Shown: positions 8,643-16,724 of the stretch, in pieces
How the letters are laid out: every line of letters begins with the position of its first letter
How positions within the stretch are numbered: position 1 is the first letter of the stretch
Origin: Bacteroides sp. UBA7333
Lineage (GTDB): Bacteria > Bacteroidota > Bacteroidia > Bacteroidales > Bacteroidaceae
Assembly (NCBI GenBank): GCA_002471195.1
Contig: DKPN01000062.1
Coordinates: 15,325 to 39,269 of the forward strand
Reading direction: 5' to 3'
DNA: 23,945 nt
The notes under the pieces: generated by a model
What the model was told of the DNA's origin: nothing
Database searches by the model: none
Seen by the model: only the letters and a program-made list of their open reading frames with translations
Translations under genes and position numbers: made by a program

Positions 8643-9098
8643 ATGAGAAAATTTTTAGCTACGACCTTCATTCTTATATCCTGTGTTCTTTGCGCTTGTG
8701 CTGGTAATAAACAATCGGAGAATGAGGATAAAAAGGGCGAAGTAATACAAATGAATAAGGCTATGTTCATTAAAGATGTATTTGATTATACAGCAAATAC
8801 AGATACTTGGCAATATAAAGGTAATAAACCTGCTATTATTGATTTCTATGCTGATTGGTGTGGACCATGTAGACAAACAGCTCCTATAATGAAAGAGTTA
8901 GCAAAGCAATACAGCAATGAAATTGTAATATACAAGGTGGATGTAGATAAAGAGAAAGAATTGGCAGCATTGTTTAATGCATCAAGTATTCCTTTATTTG
9001 TTTTTATACCCATGAAAGGTGAACCACAACTATTCAGAGGAGCTGCCGACAAAGCAACCTATGAAAAAGTGATACAAGATTTCTTACTAAAGAAATAA
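8643..9098 (+). CDS. Thioredoxin-family lipoprotein
   Basis: Exported thioredoxin-fold protein of 151 residues. The N-terminus (MRK, then a hydrophobic run to residue 19) is a lipoprotein signal with two possible lipid-anchor cysteines, Cys14 in LISC and Cys19 in LCAC. A charged linker (about 22-35) follows, then a thioredoxin domain with WCGPC at residues 72-76 in the context DFYADWCGPC and a cis-Pro in SSIPLFVF. It probably keeps thiols reduced, or exchanges disulfides, on the periplasmic side, as related Bacteroides proteins do. It lies five bases after trxA, so the cytoplasmic and exported forms are made together. How it would be re-reduced cannot be seen here, since no CcdA/DsbD-like protein is in the window. 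Confidence 0.88.
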   Translation: MRKFLATTFILISCVLCACAGNKQSENEDKKGEVIQMNKAMFIKDVFDYTANTDTWQYKGNKPAIIDFYADWCGPCRQTAPIMKELAKQYSNEIVIYKVDVDKEKELAALFNASSIPLFVFIPMKGEPQLFRGAADKATYEKVIQDFLLKK

Positions 9099-9138
9099 AA
9101 AAAGAACTTGTCTATTTATTTAGACAAGTTCTTTTTTT
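9097..9138 (+). terminator. Intrinsic terminator of the thioredoxin operon
   Basis: Hairpin with a GAACTTGTCTA arm (9104-9114), six-base loop, and TAGACAAGTTC arm (9121-9131), followed by seven T. The A-run before the hairpin pairs with the T-run and begins at the end of the stop codon of the lipoprotein gene. Confidence 0.92.
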
Positions 9139-9294
9139 AAATAATTGAATATATGATATATCAAGATATTCTTAGTCATATTCATATTTCAACAAACAAA
9201 AAATGATTTATACTAAATAGCAATGAATGGATTTGTAAATTTCATGAATCATTTGTAGATTGTACTTAAAGTTATAAATACAAAAACATATAAA

Positions 9295-9558
9295 ATGAAA
9301 AAAGTAAAATTGTTTTATCAGCCTAGATGTCCATTTTGCAAAATGGCGTTCCGATTCATAGATGAACTAAAGAGTGAACATCCGGAGTTTAAAGATATAA
9401 TAATTGAAACAATCGATGAACTGGAAGAACCGGAATTGGCAGATACTTTTGACTATTACTATGTACCAACATTTTACATAGATGACACAAAAGTACATGA
9501 AGGAGGTATCTATAAACCAGAGGTTGAAAAGTTGCTGCGGAAAATTATAGAAAAATAA
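9295..9558 (+). CDS. Glutaredoxin-like thioredoxin-fold protein
   Basis: Small cytoplasmic protein of 87 residues with a glutaredoxin-type CPFC active site (Cys12 and Cys15 in QPRCPFCKMA). The motif follows a first beta strand (KVKLFYQP), and a cis-Pro loop (VPTFYID) lies near residue 62. The length and CPxC motif fit a glutaredoxin or NrdH-like reductant, but the body (long acidic middle, EEPELADTFDYY) is not a standard Grx, so its partner is unknown. It follows the terminator of the thioredoxin pair and has a 156-base upstream gap (9139-9294) with no clear promoter box. It is a third thioredoxin-fold gene in 1.3 kb. Confidence 0.82.
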   Translation: MKKVKLFYQPRCPFCKMAFRFIDELKSEHPEFKDIIIETIDELEEPELADTFDYYYVPTFYIDDTKVHEGGIYKPEVEKLLRKIIEK

Positions 9559-9570
9559 AATGCACTGTTA

Positions 9571-9578
9571 TATATTTG
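9571..9578 (+). promoter_or_regulatory. Putative -7 box (TATATTTG) for the acyltransferase/TonB receptor pair
   Basis: Exact TAnnTTTG match in the 212-base gap 9559-9770. If used, it gives a long leader of about 185 bases before the ATG at 9771. No -33 element is visible, and I saw no clear hairpin in the leader. Confidence 0.3.
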
Positions 9579-9770
9579 ACATCCATCATTTAGTGCAAAT
9601 AAATTGTGAAATAAATAGACAATCTTCAAACATCTTTAATGAAGAAACCGTTATTGAAACATCACAATTAAATATCATTTTTTTGGATATATCACGAAAA
9701 TTAAATTATATTGCACTGAAAATCTATAGAAAATCGATTATAAAAGCTTTTTAAAGAGACCATCGAACCG

Positions 9771-10754
9771 ATGCCGATAAACTTGAATGCATATAAAAAT
9801 GGAAATGACATTCCAGACTTAATGGGAAATGATATTTTTCATTCAAAGAAGCTTTTTATGATTTATGAAGCAACTCCGGCGTATACTCCTTATATGGTTG
9901 TGGCTACCGATGAAAATGGATCGATTGTATCTTATTTATTGGCTACTATCAGAAAATCGAAGTTTATAATTCCTCCATTTTTTATACATCGCTGCGAAGT
10001 TTACGGAAAAGGAGTATACTTAAATAGTAAATATCAAACTGAATATTTATTTGAGTTGATGCTGCATTTTCTTACCAAGAAAATCCATCGGCAAGCATTT
10101 TTAATCGAATTCCGAAATTTAGGAAATGCACTTTGGGGATATAAAGATTTTAGAGAAAATGATTATTTCCCAATCAACTGGCTTCGGGTTAGAAACTCTC
10201 TCCACAGTCAGAAAACAGCTGAAGAACGATTCAGTCCTTCACGCATAAGGCAAATAAAAAAAGGACTTAAAAACGGAGCTGTTGTGGAAGAGGCAAAAGC
10301 TGAAGATGTGTATGAGTTTGCTCGGTTGCTACATAAGTTTTATTCAATGAATGTACGTAAACATTTTCCAAATATTGCTTTTTTCATCAATCTTGAGGAG
10401 CATCTTATACGGACCAATGAAGCTAAAATTTTTGTAGTACGCTATAAAGGGAAAATCATAGGAGGATCAGCATGTATCTATTCGGGAGACAGTGTATATC
10501 TATGGTTTTCGGGAGGAATGCGTAAAAGTTATTCGATGCAATATCCGGGGGTTTTAGCTGTGTGGGCAGCTCTGAAAGACGGATTTGACAGAGGTTACAA
10601 TCATTTAGAGTTTGTTGATGTAGGCTTGCCTTTCAGAAAGCATGGTTATAGAGATTTCGTACTACGATTTGGTGGCAAACAGAGCAGTACACGTCGTTGG
10701 TTTCACTTCAAATGGAATTGGCTCAACAAATTATTGATTAAAATATACGTTTAA
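9771..10754 (+). CDS. FemAB/GNAT-like acyltransferase
   Basis: Cytoplasmic protein of 327 residues with two GNAT-like halves, as in the FemAB and BioF2-like (Acetyltransf_6) families, which transfer amino acids or acyl groups to cell-wall or surface precursors. The C-terminal half (about 160-320) is the clearer one. It has the KIFVVRYKGKIIGGSACIY strand pair, a GVLAVWAALKDGFDRGYNHLEF helix-strand and the ending FRKHGYRDFVLRFGG typical of this group. The N-terminal half begins like a PYMVVATDENGSIVSYLLA GNAT strand pair. Substrate unknown. The TonB receptor follows within about 40 bases, so they may be co-transcribed, although no functional link is obvious. Confidence 0.65.
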   Translation: MPINLNAYKNGNDIPDLMGNDIFHSKKLFMIYEATPAYTPYMVVATDENGSIVSYLLATIRKSKFIIPPFFIHRCEVYGKGVYLNSKYQTEYLFELMLHFLTKKIHRQAFLIEFRNLGNALWGYKDFRENDYFPINWLRVRNSLHSQKTAEERFSPSRIRQIKKGLKNGAVVEEAKAEDVYEFARLLHKFYSMNVRKHFPNIAFFINLEEHLIRTNEAKIFVVRYKGKIIGGSACIYSGDSVYLWFSGGMRKSYSMQYPGVLAVWAALKDGFDRGYNHLEFVDVGLPFRKHGYRDFVLRFGGKQSSTRRWFHFKWNWLNKLLIKIYV

Positions 10755-10774
10755 TTCTTTTTTTGCGTTATAAG

Positions 10775-10782
10775 TATATTTG
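10775..10782 (+). promoter_or_regulatory. Possible -7 box (TATATTTG) just ahead of the TonB receptor
   Basis: Exact TAnnTTTG match, but only 14 bases before the ATG at 10796, so the transcript would be nearly leaderless. It may be a chance match. It does argue against the in-frame TTG at 10763 as the start. Confidence 0.2.
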
Positions 10783-10795
10783 GTACCAAATGCAA

Positions 10796-13198
10796 ATGAA
10801 GAATCGTTTTTTTATTATATATATTTTTCTACTTTTCAATCTATCATTATCCGCACAACAAGTGAAAGTGGGTGGTGTTATTCGTGATGAAAATGGTGAT
10901 CCTGTTGAGTTGGCAACTGTGCGTATTGAAGGTACGGCCATTGGAACAGTTAGCAATCTCAAAGGACAATATTCTCTGAAGTTTAATTCGAAAGATACTG
11001 TAACTATTGTATACTCAATGATTGGTTACAATACCCGAAAACGCAAACTCACTCATCCTCAAGGTAACATCAGCATTAATATAACGCTTCCGGCTATAGG
11101 CTATGAAATCGGTGAGATTACAGTTACCGAAAACCGACGACAAATGAATACGGTTCAAAACATTGATATTAAAGCTAGTACCTTCATGCCCGATGCTTCG
11201 GGAGGGAATATAGAATCAATTATCGCCACACAAGCTGGAGTTAGTTCGAACAATGAATTAAGTTCTCAATATAATGTACGCGGCGGTAGCTACGATGAAA
11301 ACATGGTATATGTAAACGGCATCGAAGTATACAGACCGTTGTTGATTCGTTCGGGTCAACAAGAGGGATTAAGCTTTATCAATCCTGACATGGTAGCTAA
11401 TGTAGGCTTCTCTTCGGGAGGTTTTGAGGCACGATATGGCGATAAAATGTCATCAGTTTTAGATATTACCTACAAAAAACCGACTTCATTTGAGGGATCT
11501 GTATCGGCTAGCTTATTAGGGTTTTCGGCCTATTTAGGAATGGGTTCTAAAAAATGGTCATGGATAAACGGTATAAGATATAAAACCAATCGATATCTAT
11601 TGGGGACACTTGATACGAAAGGTGAATATGACCCTCGTTTTATCGACTATCAAACGTATTTTAATTGGAATATATCGAGCCGATGGGAAATTGGCTTCAT
11701 AGGCAATATTTCTGATAATAAATACACATTCAAACCCAAAGATAGAAATACACGATTCGGAACATTAGAAACTGTACGTGAGTTTAAAGTCTATTTTGAC
11801 GGACAAGAAAAAGATCTATTTCGGACCTTCTTTGGAGCAGCCAATGCTACTTATAAATTGAACGAGCGCAATAATATTACATTCCGGGCATCTGCCTTTC
11901 GAACTAATGAGAAAGAAACATATGACATCACCGGACAATATTGGCTCAATGACTTGGACGATACCAATACAGGTGAAGGCGATCCGAATGCGACTATTGG
12001 TGTAGGTACATACATGGAACACGCACGTAACTATCTTAATGCTACCGTGCAAAGCTACTCACTCAACGGTTTGCACCAAATAAAACAACATACGATTCAA
12101 TGGGGCACGGAGTTAAAAAAAGAGTCAATCAAAGATCGTATCCGTGAATGGGAACTACGCGACTCAGCTGGATATTCATTGCCAAACGTTCCGAATGGAC
12201 CGGAACTGATTTATTCACTGACATCACGTAACGATATCAATAGCACTCGTCTATCTTTTTTTGCACAAGATAGCTATCGCTTCACATCGGGCTTAGGCAT
12301 ATTCACTATAACTGCCGGAATCAGAGGAAGTTATTGGAGCTGGAATAAGGAATTCATTGCTAGCCCACGTGCATCTGTAGCCTTCATTCCTAAAGCCAAC
12401 GAAAAGTTTACCTTCCGATTAGCAAGTGGAATTTATTACCAGGCTCCTTTTTATAAAGAGTTTAGAGATACTATAACAATAAATGGTGTCACAGAAGTTG
12501 CTCTAAATAAAAACATCAAATCGCAACGATCGATACAATTTGTATTGGGCGGTGATTATAGCTTCCGAGCAGTTGGCCGGCCATTTAAGTTCTCGGCCGA
12601 AGTATATTATAAAGCATTGAGCAACTTGATTCCCTATAATGTGGACAATGTAAGAGTGAGTTATTATGGCCGAAATATAGCATCGGGGTATGCAACGGGA
12701 ATCGACATGAAACTCTTTGGCGAATTTGTGCCCGGCACTGACTCTTGGATTAGTTTTTCGCTCATGAAAACCGAAGAAAAAATTGATGGACGATGGATTC
12801 CACGTCCTACTGATCAACGATATAATGTATCACTCTATTTCACGGACTATTTTCCTGGGAGTAAAAAATGGAAAATGAACCTAAAAGGGAGTTTTGCAGG
12901 GGGATTGCCGTTTGGACCACCTCATAGTGGTCGAGAAGCAGCCGTATTTCGCACACCGGCATACAAACGTGTAGATATAGGTATGTCGCGAATTCTTATC
13001 GACAATTATGACAAACATCGCACAGGATTCGGTCGTAATATTCGCAGTATGTGGCTAGGCCTCGACGTATTCAATCTTCTTAATATCAACAATGTAAACT
13101 CTTATTATTGGGTAACTGATGTTTACAACAATCAGTTTGCTGTTCCCAATTACCTTACTTCACGTCAAATCAATGCAAGATTGCTGATTGAGTTTTAA
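10796..13198 (+). CDS. TonB-dependent outer-membrane receptor with carboxypeptidase-regulatory-like domain
   Basis: Outer-membrane beta-barrel importer of about 800 residues. The chosen ATG gives a clean signal peptide (MKNRFFIIYIFLLF to SLSAQ). An in-frame TTG at 10763 and an ATG at 10790 give less likely longer forms. Residues about 24-87 form a CarboxypepD_reg-like domain (GGVIRDENGDPVELATVRIE with TVSNLKGQYSLKF). A plug domain follows with YNVRGGSYDENMVYVNGIEV and a GFSSGGFEARYGDKMSSVL segment, then a barrel ending in LLIEF, whose final Phe is the usual outer-membrane insertion signal. No SusD partner, glycan enzyme or anti-sigma gene is adjacent, so this is an orphan receptor and not part of a polysaccharide locus. 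The imported substrate cannot be told. Confidence 0.88.
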   Translation: MKNRFFIIYIFLLFNLSLSAQQVKVGGVIRDENGDPVELATVRIEGTAIGTVSNLKGQYSLKFNSKDTVTIVYSMIGYNTRKRKLTHPQGNISINITLPAIGYEIGEITVTENRRQMNTVQNIDIKASTFMPDASGGNIESIIATQAGVSSNNELSSQYNVRGGSYDENMVYVNGIEVYRPLLIRSGQQEGLSFINPDMVANVGFSSGGFEARYGDKMSSVLDITYKKPTSFEGSVSASLLGFSAYLGMGSKKWSWINGIRYKTNRYLLGTLDTKGEYDPRFIDYQTYFNWNISSRWEIGFIGNISDNKYTFKPKDRNTRFGTLETVREFKVYFDGQEKDLFRTFFGAANATYKLNERNNITFRASAFRTNEKETYDITGQYWLNDLDDTNTGEGDPNATIGVGTYMEHARNYLNATVQSYSLNGLHQIKQHTIQWGTELKKESIKDRIREWELRDSAGYSLPNVPNGPELIYSLTSRNDINSTRLSFFAQDSYRFTSGLGIFTITAGIRGSYWSWNKEFIASPRASVAFIPKANEKFTFRLASGIYYQAPFYKEFRDTITINGVTEVALNKNIKSQRSIQFVLGGDYSFRAVGRPFKFSAEVYYKALSNLIPYNVDNVRVSYYGRNIASGYATGIDMKLFGEFVPGTDSWISFSLMKTEEKIDGRWIPRPTDQRYNVSLYFTDYFPGSKKWKMNLKGSFAGGLPFGPPHSGREAAVFRTPAYKRVDIGMSRILIDNYDKHRTGFGRNIRSMWLGLDVFNLLNINNVNSYYWVTDVYNNQFAVPNYLTSRQINARLLIEF

Positions 13199-13303
13199 AA
13201 TTAAATTGACGAAATATTTCTTTATTAAATAAGAATTGATTTTCTTTGTGCTGTTTATACACAAAAAAAGTATAATTTAATGCCAATATAAAGAAATAAA
13301 ATT

Positions 13304-13708
13304 ATGAAGATTTCACACATTGAACATTTGGGCATTGCTGTTAAAAGTATTGAAGAAGCCCTTCCCTACTACGAAAACGTATTAGGTCTTAAATGCTACA
13401 ACATTGAAACTGTTGAAGATCAAAAGGTCAAAACTGCTTTCTTAAAAGTAGGTGACACAAAAATTGAACTACTAGAACCAACCTCTCCTGAAAGTACTAT
13501 CGCTAAATTTATCGAAAACAAAGGCCAAGGCATTCATCACATTGCATTTGCTGTGGAAGATGGTGTAGCAAATGCTCTTGCTGAGTGCGAAGAGAATGGA
13601 ATTAAGATAATCGATAAAGCCCCACGCAAAGGTGCGGAAGGTTTAAATATTGCTTTCTTACACCCCAAATCGACACAAGGAGTATTGACAGAACTTTGCG
13701 AAAGCTAA
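13304..13708 (+). CDS. mce: Methylmalonyl-CoA epimerase
   Basis: Interconverts (R)- and (S)-methylmalonyl-CoA in the succinate-propionate pathway, supplying the isomer used by the decarboxylase encoded next. The 134 residues form one glyoxalase/VOC domain pair: HLGIAVKSIEEALPYY at 8-23, KGQGIHHIAFAVED at 73-86 and a C-terminal GVLTELCES. The likely metal ligands are His8, one of His78/His79, and Glu130. Length and motifs are standard. It is the first gene of a five-gene operon and lies 47 bases before the carboxyltransferase. Upstream (13199-13303) is AT-rich; a TTTCTTTG at 13241-13248 is one mismatch from the -7 consensus, and no terminator is seen after the TonB receptor gene. Confidence 0.95.
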   Translation: MKISHIEHLGIAVKSIEEALPYYENVLGLKCYNIETVEDQKVKTAFLKVGDTKIELLEPTSPESTIAKFIENKGQGIHHIAFAVEDGVANALAECEENGIKIIDKAPRKGAEGLNIAFLHPKSTQGVLTELCES

Positions 13709-13755
13709 AAATCAGTATTAATAAATCAATTATAATCATTTTAATATATTAAATC

Positions 13756-15309
13756 ATGAGTAACCAGCTTGACAAAATAAAAGAGCTCATCGAACGTCGC
13801 ACTCAAGCGCGCATCGGTGGTGGTGATAAAGCGATTGCTAAACAACACGAAAAAGGTAAATATACTGCACGCGAACGTATAGCAATGCTTCTTGATGAAG
13901 GTAGTTTCGAAGAAATGGATATGTTCGTTGAACATCGTTCAACAAACTTTGGTATGGATAAAAAACACTATCCTGGTGATGGTGTAGTAACTGGTTGTGG
14001 TACAATCGAAGGCCGCTTGGTATATCTTTTTGCACAAGACTTTACAGTAACTGCAGGTTCTTTATCGGAAACTATGTCATTGAAGATCTGTAAAATTATG
14101 GATCAAGCTATGAAAATGGGTGCTCCTGTTATTGGTATCAACGACTCGGGTGGTGCACGTATTCAAGAAGGTATTAATGCATTGGCCGGATATGCTGAAA
14201 TCTTCCAACGCAATATTCTTGCTTCGGGTGTAATACCTCAGATTTCAGGTATTTTTGGCCCTTGTGCAGGTGGAGCTGTGTACTCACCGGCATTGACTGA
14301 CTTTACATTGATGATGGAAGGAACTTCATATATGTTCTTAACAGGTCCTAAAGTAGTAAAAACCGTTACTGGTGAAGATGTTACTCAAGAACAGTTGGGT
14401 GGAGCAAGTGTACATTCATGCAAATCGGGTGTTACTCATTTCACTGCTGAAACTGAAGAAGAAGGTTTGGCATTGCTACGCAAATTATTAAGCTTCATTC
14501 CTCAAAATAATCTTGAAGAAGCTCCGCTACTAGAATGTACCGATCCTATCGATCGTTTAGAAGATTCGTTGAACGAAATTATTCCTGATAGTCCTAATAA
14601 ACCATACGATATGTATGAAGTTATTGCTGCTATCGTTGATAATGGTGAGTTCCTTGAAGTACAAAAAGATTACTCTAAAAATATTATTATCGGTTTCGCT
14701 CGTTTCAATGGTCAATCTGTAGGTATAGTAGCAAATCAACCAAAATATCTTGCTGGTGTATTGGATAGTAATGCTTCTAGAAAAGCAGGCCGTTTTGTTC
14801 GTTTCTGCGATGCATTCAATATCCCAATCGTATCATTGGTAGATGTTCCAGGATTCCTTCCGGGTACAGGACAAGAATACAATGGTGTGATTCTTCATGG
14901 CGCAAAATTGCTTTATGCATATGGAGAGGCTACTGTACCAAAAGTAACCGTTACTTTGCGTAAATCGTATGGTGGCTCACACATCGTAATGAGCTGTAAA
15001 CAACTCCGTGGTGACATGAACTATGCATGGCCAACAGCAGAAATTGCTGTAATGGGAGGTGCAGGAGCGGTAGAAGTACTTTATGCAAGAGAGGCAAAAG
15101 AACAAGCTGATCCAGCTGCATTCTTAGCTGAAAAAGAAGCAGAGTATACTAAACTGTTTGCGAATCCATATAATGCTGCAAAATATGGTTATATTGATGA
15201 TGTAATCGAACCACGTAACACACGCTTCCGCATCATTCGTGCCTTGCAACAATTGCAAACTAAGAAATTGAACAACCCTGCTAAAAAACATGGTAACATT
15301 CCATTGTAA
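13756..15309 (+). CDS. mmdA: Methylmalonyl-CoA decarboxylase carboxyltransferase (alpha) subunit
   Basis: Removes the carboxyl group from methylmalonyl-CoA and passes it to biotin on the carrier subunit, giving propionyl-CoA. The 517-residue crotonase-fold protein is the usual length for this family. Acyl-CoA-binding oxyanion segments are visible at 132-139 (GGARIQEG) and 169-180 (GPCAGGAVYSPA). The C-terminal half carries the carboxybiotin-side segment with GFLPGTGQEYNG, KSYGGSHIVMSCKQLRGDMN and AWPTAEIAVMGGAGAVE. By itself the protein could be a propionyl-CoA carboxylase beta subunit. The missing biotin carboxylase and the sodium-pump subunit downstream make it a decarboxylase component. 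It lies 18 bases before the OadG-like gene. Confidence 0.94.
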   Translation: MSNQLDKIKELIERRTQARIGGGDKAIAKQHEKGKYTARERIAMLLDEGSFEEMDMFVEHRSTNFGMDKKHYPGDGVVTGCGTIEGRLVYLFAQDFTVTAGSLSETMSLKICKIMDQAMKMGAPVIGINDSGGARIQEGINALAGYAEIFQRNILASGVIPQISGIFGPCAGGAVYSPALTDFTLMMEGTSYMFLTGPKVVKTVTGEDVTQEQLGGASVHSCKSGVTHFTAETEEEGLALLRKLLSFIPQNNLEEAPLLECTDPIDRLEDSLNEIIPDSPNKPYDMYEVIAAIVDNGEFLEVQKDYSKNIIIGFARFNGQSVGIVANQPKYLAGVLDSNASRKAGRFVRFCDAFNIPIVSLVDVPGFLPGTGQEYNGVILHGAKLLYAYGEATVPKVTVTLRKSYGGSHIVMSCKQLRGDMNYAWPTAEIAVMGGAGAVEVLYAREAKEQADPAAFLAEKEAEYTKLFANPYNAAKYGYIDDVIEPRNTRFRIIRALQQLQTKKLNNPAKKHGNIPL

Positions 15310-15327
15310 TCCTTATTTATAATAAAA

Positions 15328-16269
15328 ATGAGATTAATTATGAATAAAAATAAATTTGGAATATATACAGTTTTATTGTTAGCGATTGCTTTCTGCACAT
15401 CATGTAAAGAAAAAGCGCCCAACGAAAAACTGTTGCTGAATGAAGTCTTGATTGAGAATCAAAGCAATCTTCAAGATGACTATGGCATGCATAACGCATG
15501 GATTGAAATATTTAATAAATCTTTTGCAAGTAGTGACTTGGCTGGGCATTTAATTAAAGTGAGCAATCAACCTGGAGATACAGTAACTTATTTTATCCCT
15601 AAAGGTGATATTCTTACTTCAGTCAAACCGCGTCAGCATACTTTATTTTGGGCAGATGGTGAGCCAAAACGTGGCACATTCCATACCAACTTTAAGTTAA
15701 ACCCATCAACAGCCAATTGGATTGGTTTATACGATGCAGGTGGTAAACTTCTCGATCAAATTGCAATTCCCGCAGGCTTACTTACAGTAGACCAATCGTA
15801 TGCTCGTGTAAGTGATGCTGCAAGCGAATGGCAAGTAAAAGACGGTTCTGAAGAGAGATATGTGACTCCAAGTACCAACAATATGACAATCGACAACAAT
15901 GCTAAGATGGAAAATTTCTTGGTTAGCGATGGTTCCGGTGTAGGTATGGCCATATCTGCTATGTGCGTGGTATTTGCCGGTCTAATACTTCTATTCATTA
16001 TCTTTAAAATTATCGGAAAAATATCAGTTAGACTTAGTAGACGCAATGCTATGAAAGTTAAAGGTATTACTGATTTAAAAGAAGCGAAGGATAAGAAATT
16101 GGGTGAAGCTCCAAGCGAAGTATTTGCTGCTATTGCTTTGGCAATGCACGAAATGCAAAGTGATGTGCATGATGTAGAAGACACAGTGTTGACCATCAAC
16201 CGTGTGAAACGTGCATATTCACCATGGAGTTCTAAAATTTACACCTTGCGTGAAACTCCCAAAAAGTAA
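15328..16269 (+). CDS. OadG-like decarboxylase membrane subunit with lamin-tail domain and lipobox
   Basis: Likely small membrane subunit (gamma/delta type) that holds the methylmalonyl-CoA decarboxylase together at the cytoplasmic membrane, but with a large added domain. It has 313 residues, whereas ordinary OadG/MmdD proteins have about 80-120. Order: signal with lipobox CTSC (Cys26); a lamin-tail-like domain at about 34-165 (LLLNEVLIENQSN, NAWIEIFNKS, FKLNPSTANWIGLYDAGG); one membrane helix at about 204-229; then a basic, charged cytoplasmic tail including SEVFAAIALAMHEMQ, as in OadG proteins. The topology puts the lamin-tail domain outside the membrane. The start could instead be the ATG at 15340, giving MNKNKFG. 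It sits between mmdA (18 bases) and the biotin carrier (24 bases), which supports the complex assignment. Confidence 0.8.
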   Translation: MRLIMNKNKFGIYTVLLLAIAFCTSCKEKAPNEKLLLNEVLIENQSNLQDDYGMHNAWIEIFNKSFASSDLAGHLIKVSNQPGDTVTYFIPKGDILTSVKPRQHTLFWADGEPKRGTFHTNFKLNPSTANWIGLYDAGGKLLDQIAIPAGLLTVDQSYARVSDAASEWQVKDGSEERYVTPSTNNMTIDNNAKMENFLVSDGSGVGMAISAMCVVFAGLILLFIIFKIIGKISVRLSRRNAMKVKGITDLKEAKDKKLGEAPSEVFAAIALAMHEMQSDVHDVEDTVLTINRVKRAYSPWSSKIYTLRETPKK

Positions 16270-16293
16270 ATTACTCAATAAAATCGTAAAACA

Positions 16294-16722
16294 ATGAAAG
16301 AATACAAATATAAAATCAATGGTAACTTATATAAAGTAACCATCGGAGATATTGAAGACAATATTGCTCATGTTGAAGTGAACGGTACTCCTTATAACGT
16401 AGAAATGGAGAAAGTTGCTAAACCAGCTCCTACTCGTCCGGTAGTACGCCCTGCAGCTCCTGCTGCTGCATCAGCACCAGTTGTAAAACCAGCTGCGTCG
16501 GCATCAGGTAAATCAGGAGTTAAATCACCTCTTCCAGGTGTAATCCTTGATATCAAAGTAAATGTTGGAGACACTGTAAAAAAAGGACAGACTATTATCA
16601 TTCTTGAAGCAATGAAAATGGAAAATAACATCAACGCAGACAGAGACGGCAAAATTACAGCAATCAATGTTGGCAAAGGTGAGTCTGTTCTTGAAGGTAC
16701 TGACCTTGTAATCATTGAATAA
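16294..16722 (+). CDS. mmdC: Biotin carboxyl carrier subunit of methylmalonyl-CoA decarboxylase
   Basis: Carries the carboxyl group on biotin between the carboxyltransferase and the membrane beta subunit. Of 142 residues, 1-42 form a short N-terminal segment found in acyl-CoA-decarboxylase carriers, and 43-72 are a flexible Pro/Ala-rich linker. The rest, from about 75 to 142, is a biotinyl domain with EAMKMEN, in which Lys108 is the biotinylation site. SPLPGVILDI and KKGQTIIILEA are standard biotinyl-domain strands. The stop is two bases from the next start, so translation with the beta subunit is coupled. A biotin protein ligase must be supplied from elsewhere. Confidence 0.95.
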   Translation: MKEYKYKINGNLYKVTIGDIEDNIAHVEVNGTPYNVEMEKVAKPAPTRPVVRPAAPAAASAPVVKPAASASGKSGVKSPLPGVILDIKVNVGDTVKKGQTIIILEAMKMENNINADRDGKITAINVGKGESVLEGTDLVIIE

Positions 16723-16724
16723 TT

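Noticed and set aside
8643..9098. TlpA/ResA-type cytochrome-maturation thioredoxin
   Set aside because: No cytochrome c biogenesis genes are near, and the domain is closer to plain thioredoxin with WCGPC; the general lipoprotein label is safer.
9560..9754. 64-codon open frame after the glutaredoxin-like gene
   Set aside because: No recognisable domain or signal, a composition that looks like intergenic AT-rich DNA, and a promoter-like box inside it. Kept only as a finding.
10763..10795. N-terminal extension of the TonB receptor from a TTG codon
   Set aside because: It would place 11 extra residues before a clean signal peptide and overlaps a promoter-like box; ATG at 10796 fits better.
12503..12817. 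104-codon minus-strand frame inside the TonB receptor gene
   Set aside because: Shadow of the barrel region, with no start signal or recognisable domain.
15756..16199. 147-codon minus-strand frame inside the OadG-like gene
   Set aside because: Long, but antisense to a gene with a clear lipobox, membrane helix and operon position; the translation is low-complexity and matches nothing.
16392..16715. 107-codon minus-strand frame inside the biotin carrier gene
   Set aside because: Antisense to the Pro/Ala linker and biotinyl domain; its Ala/Gly-rich translation is a by-product of that linker.
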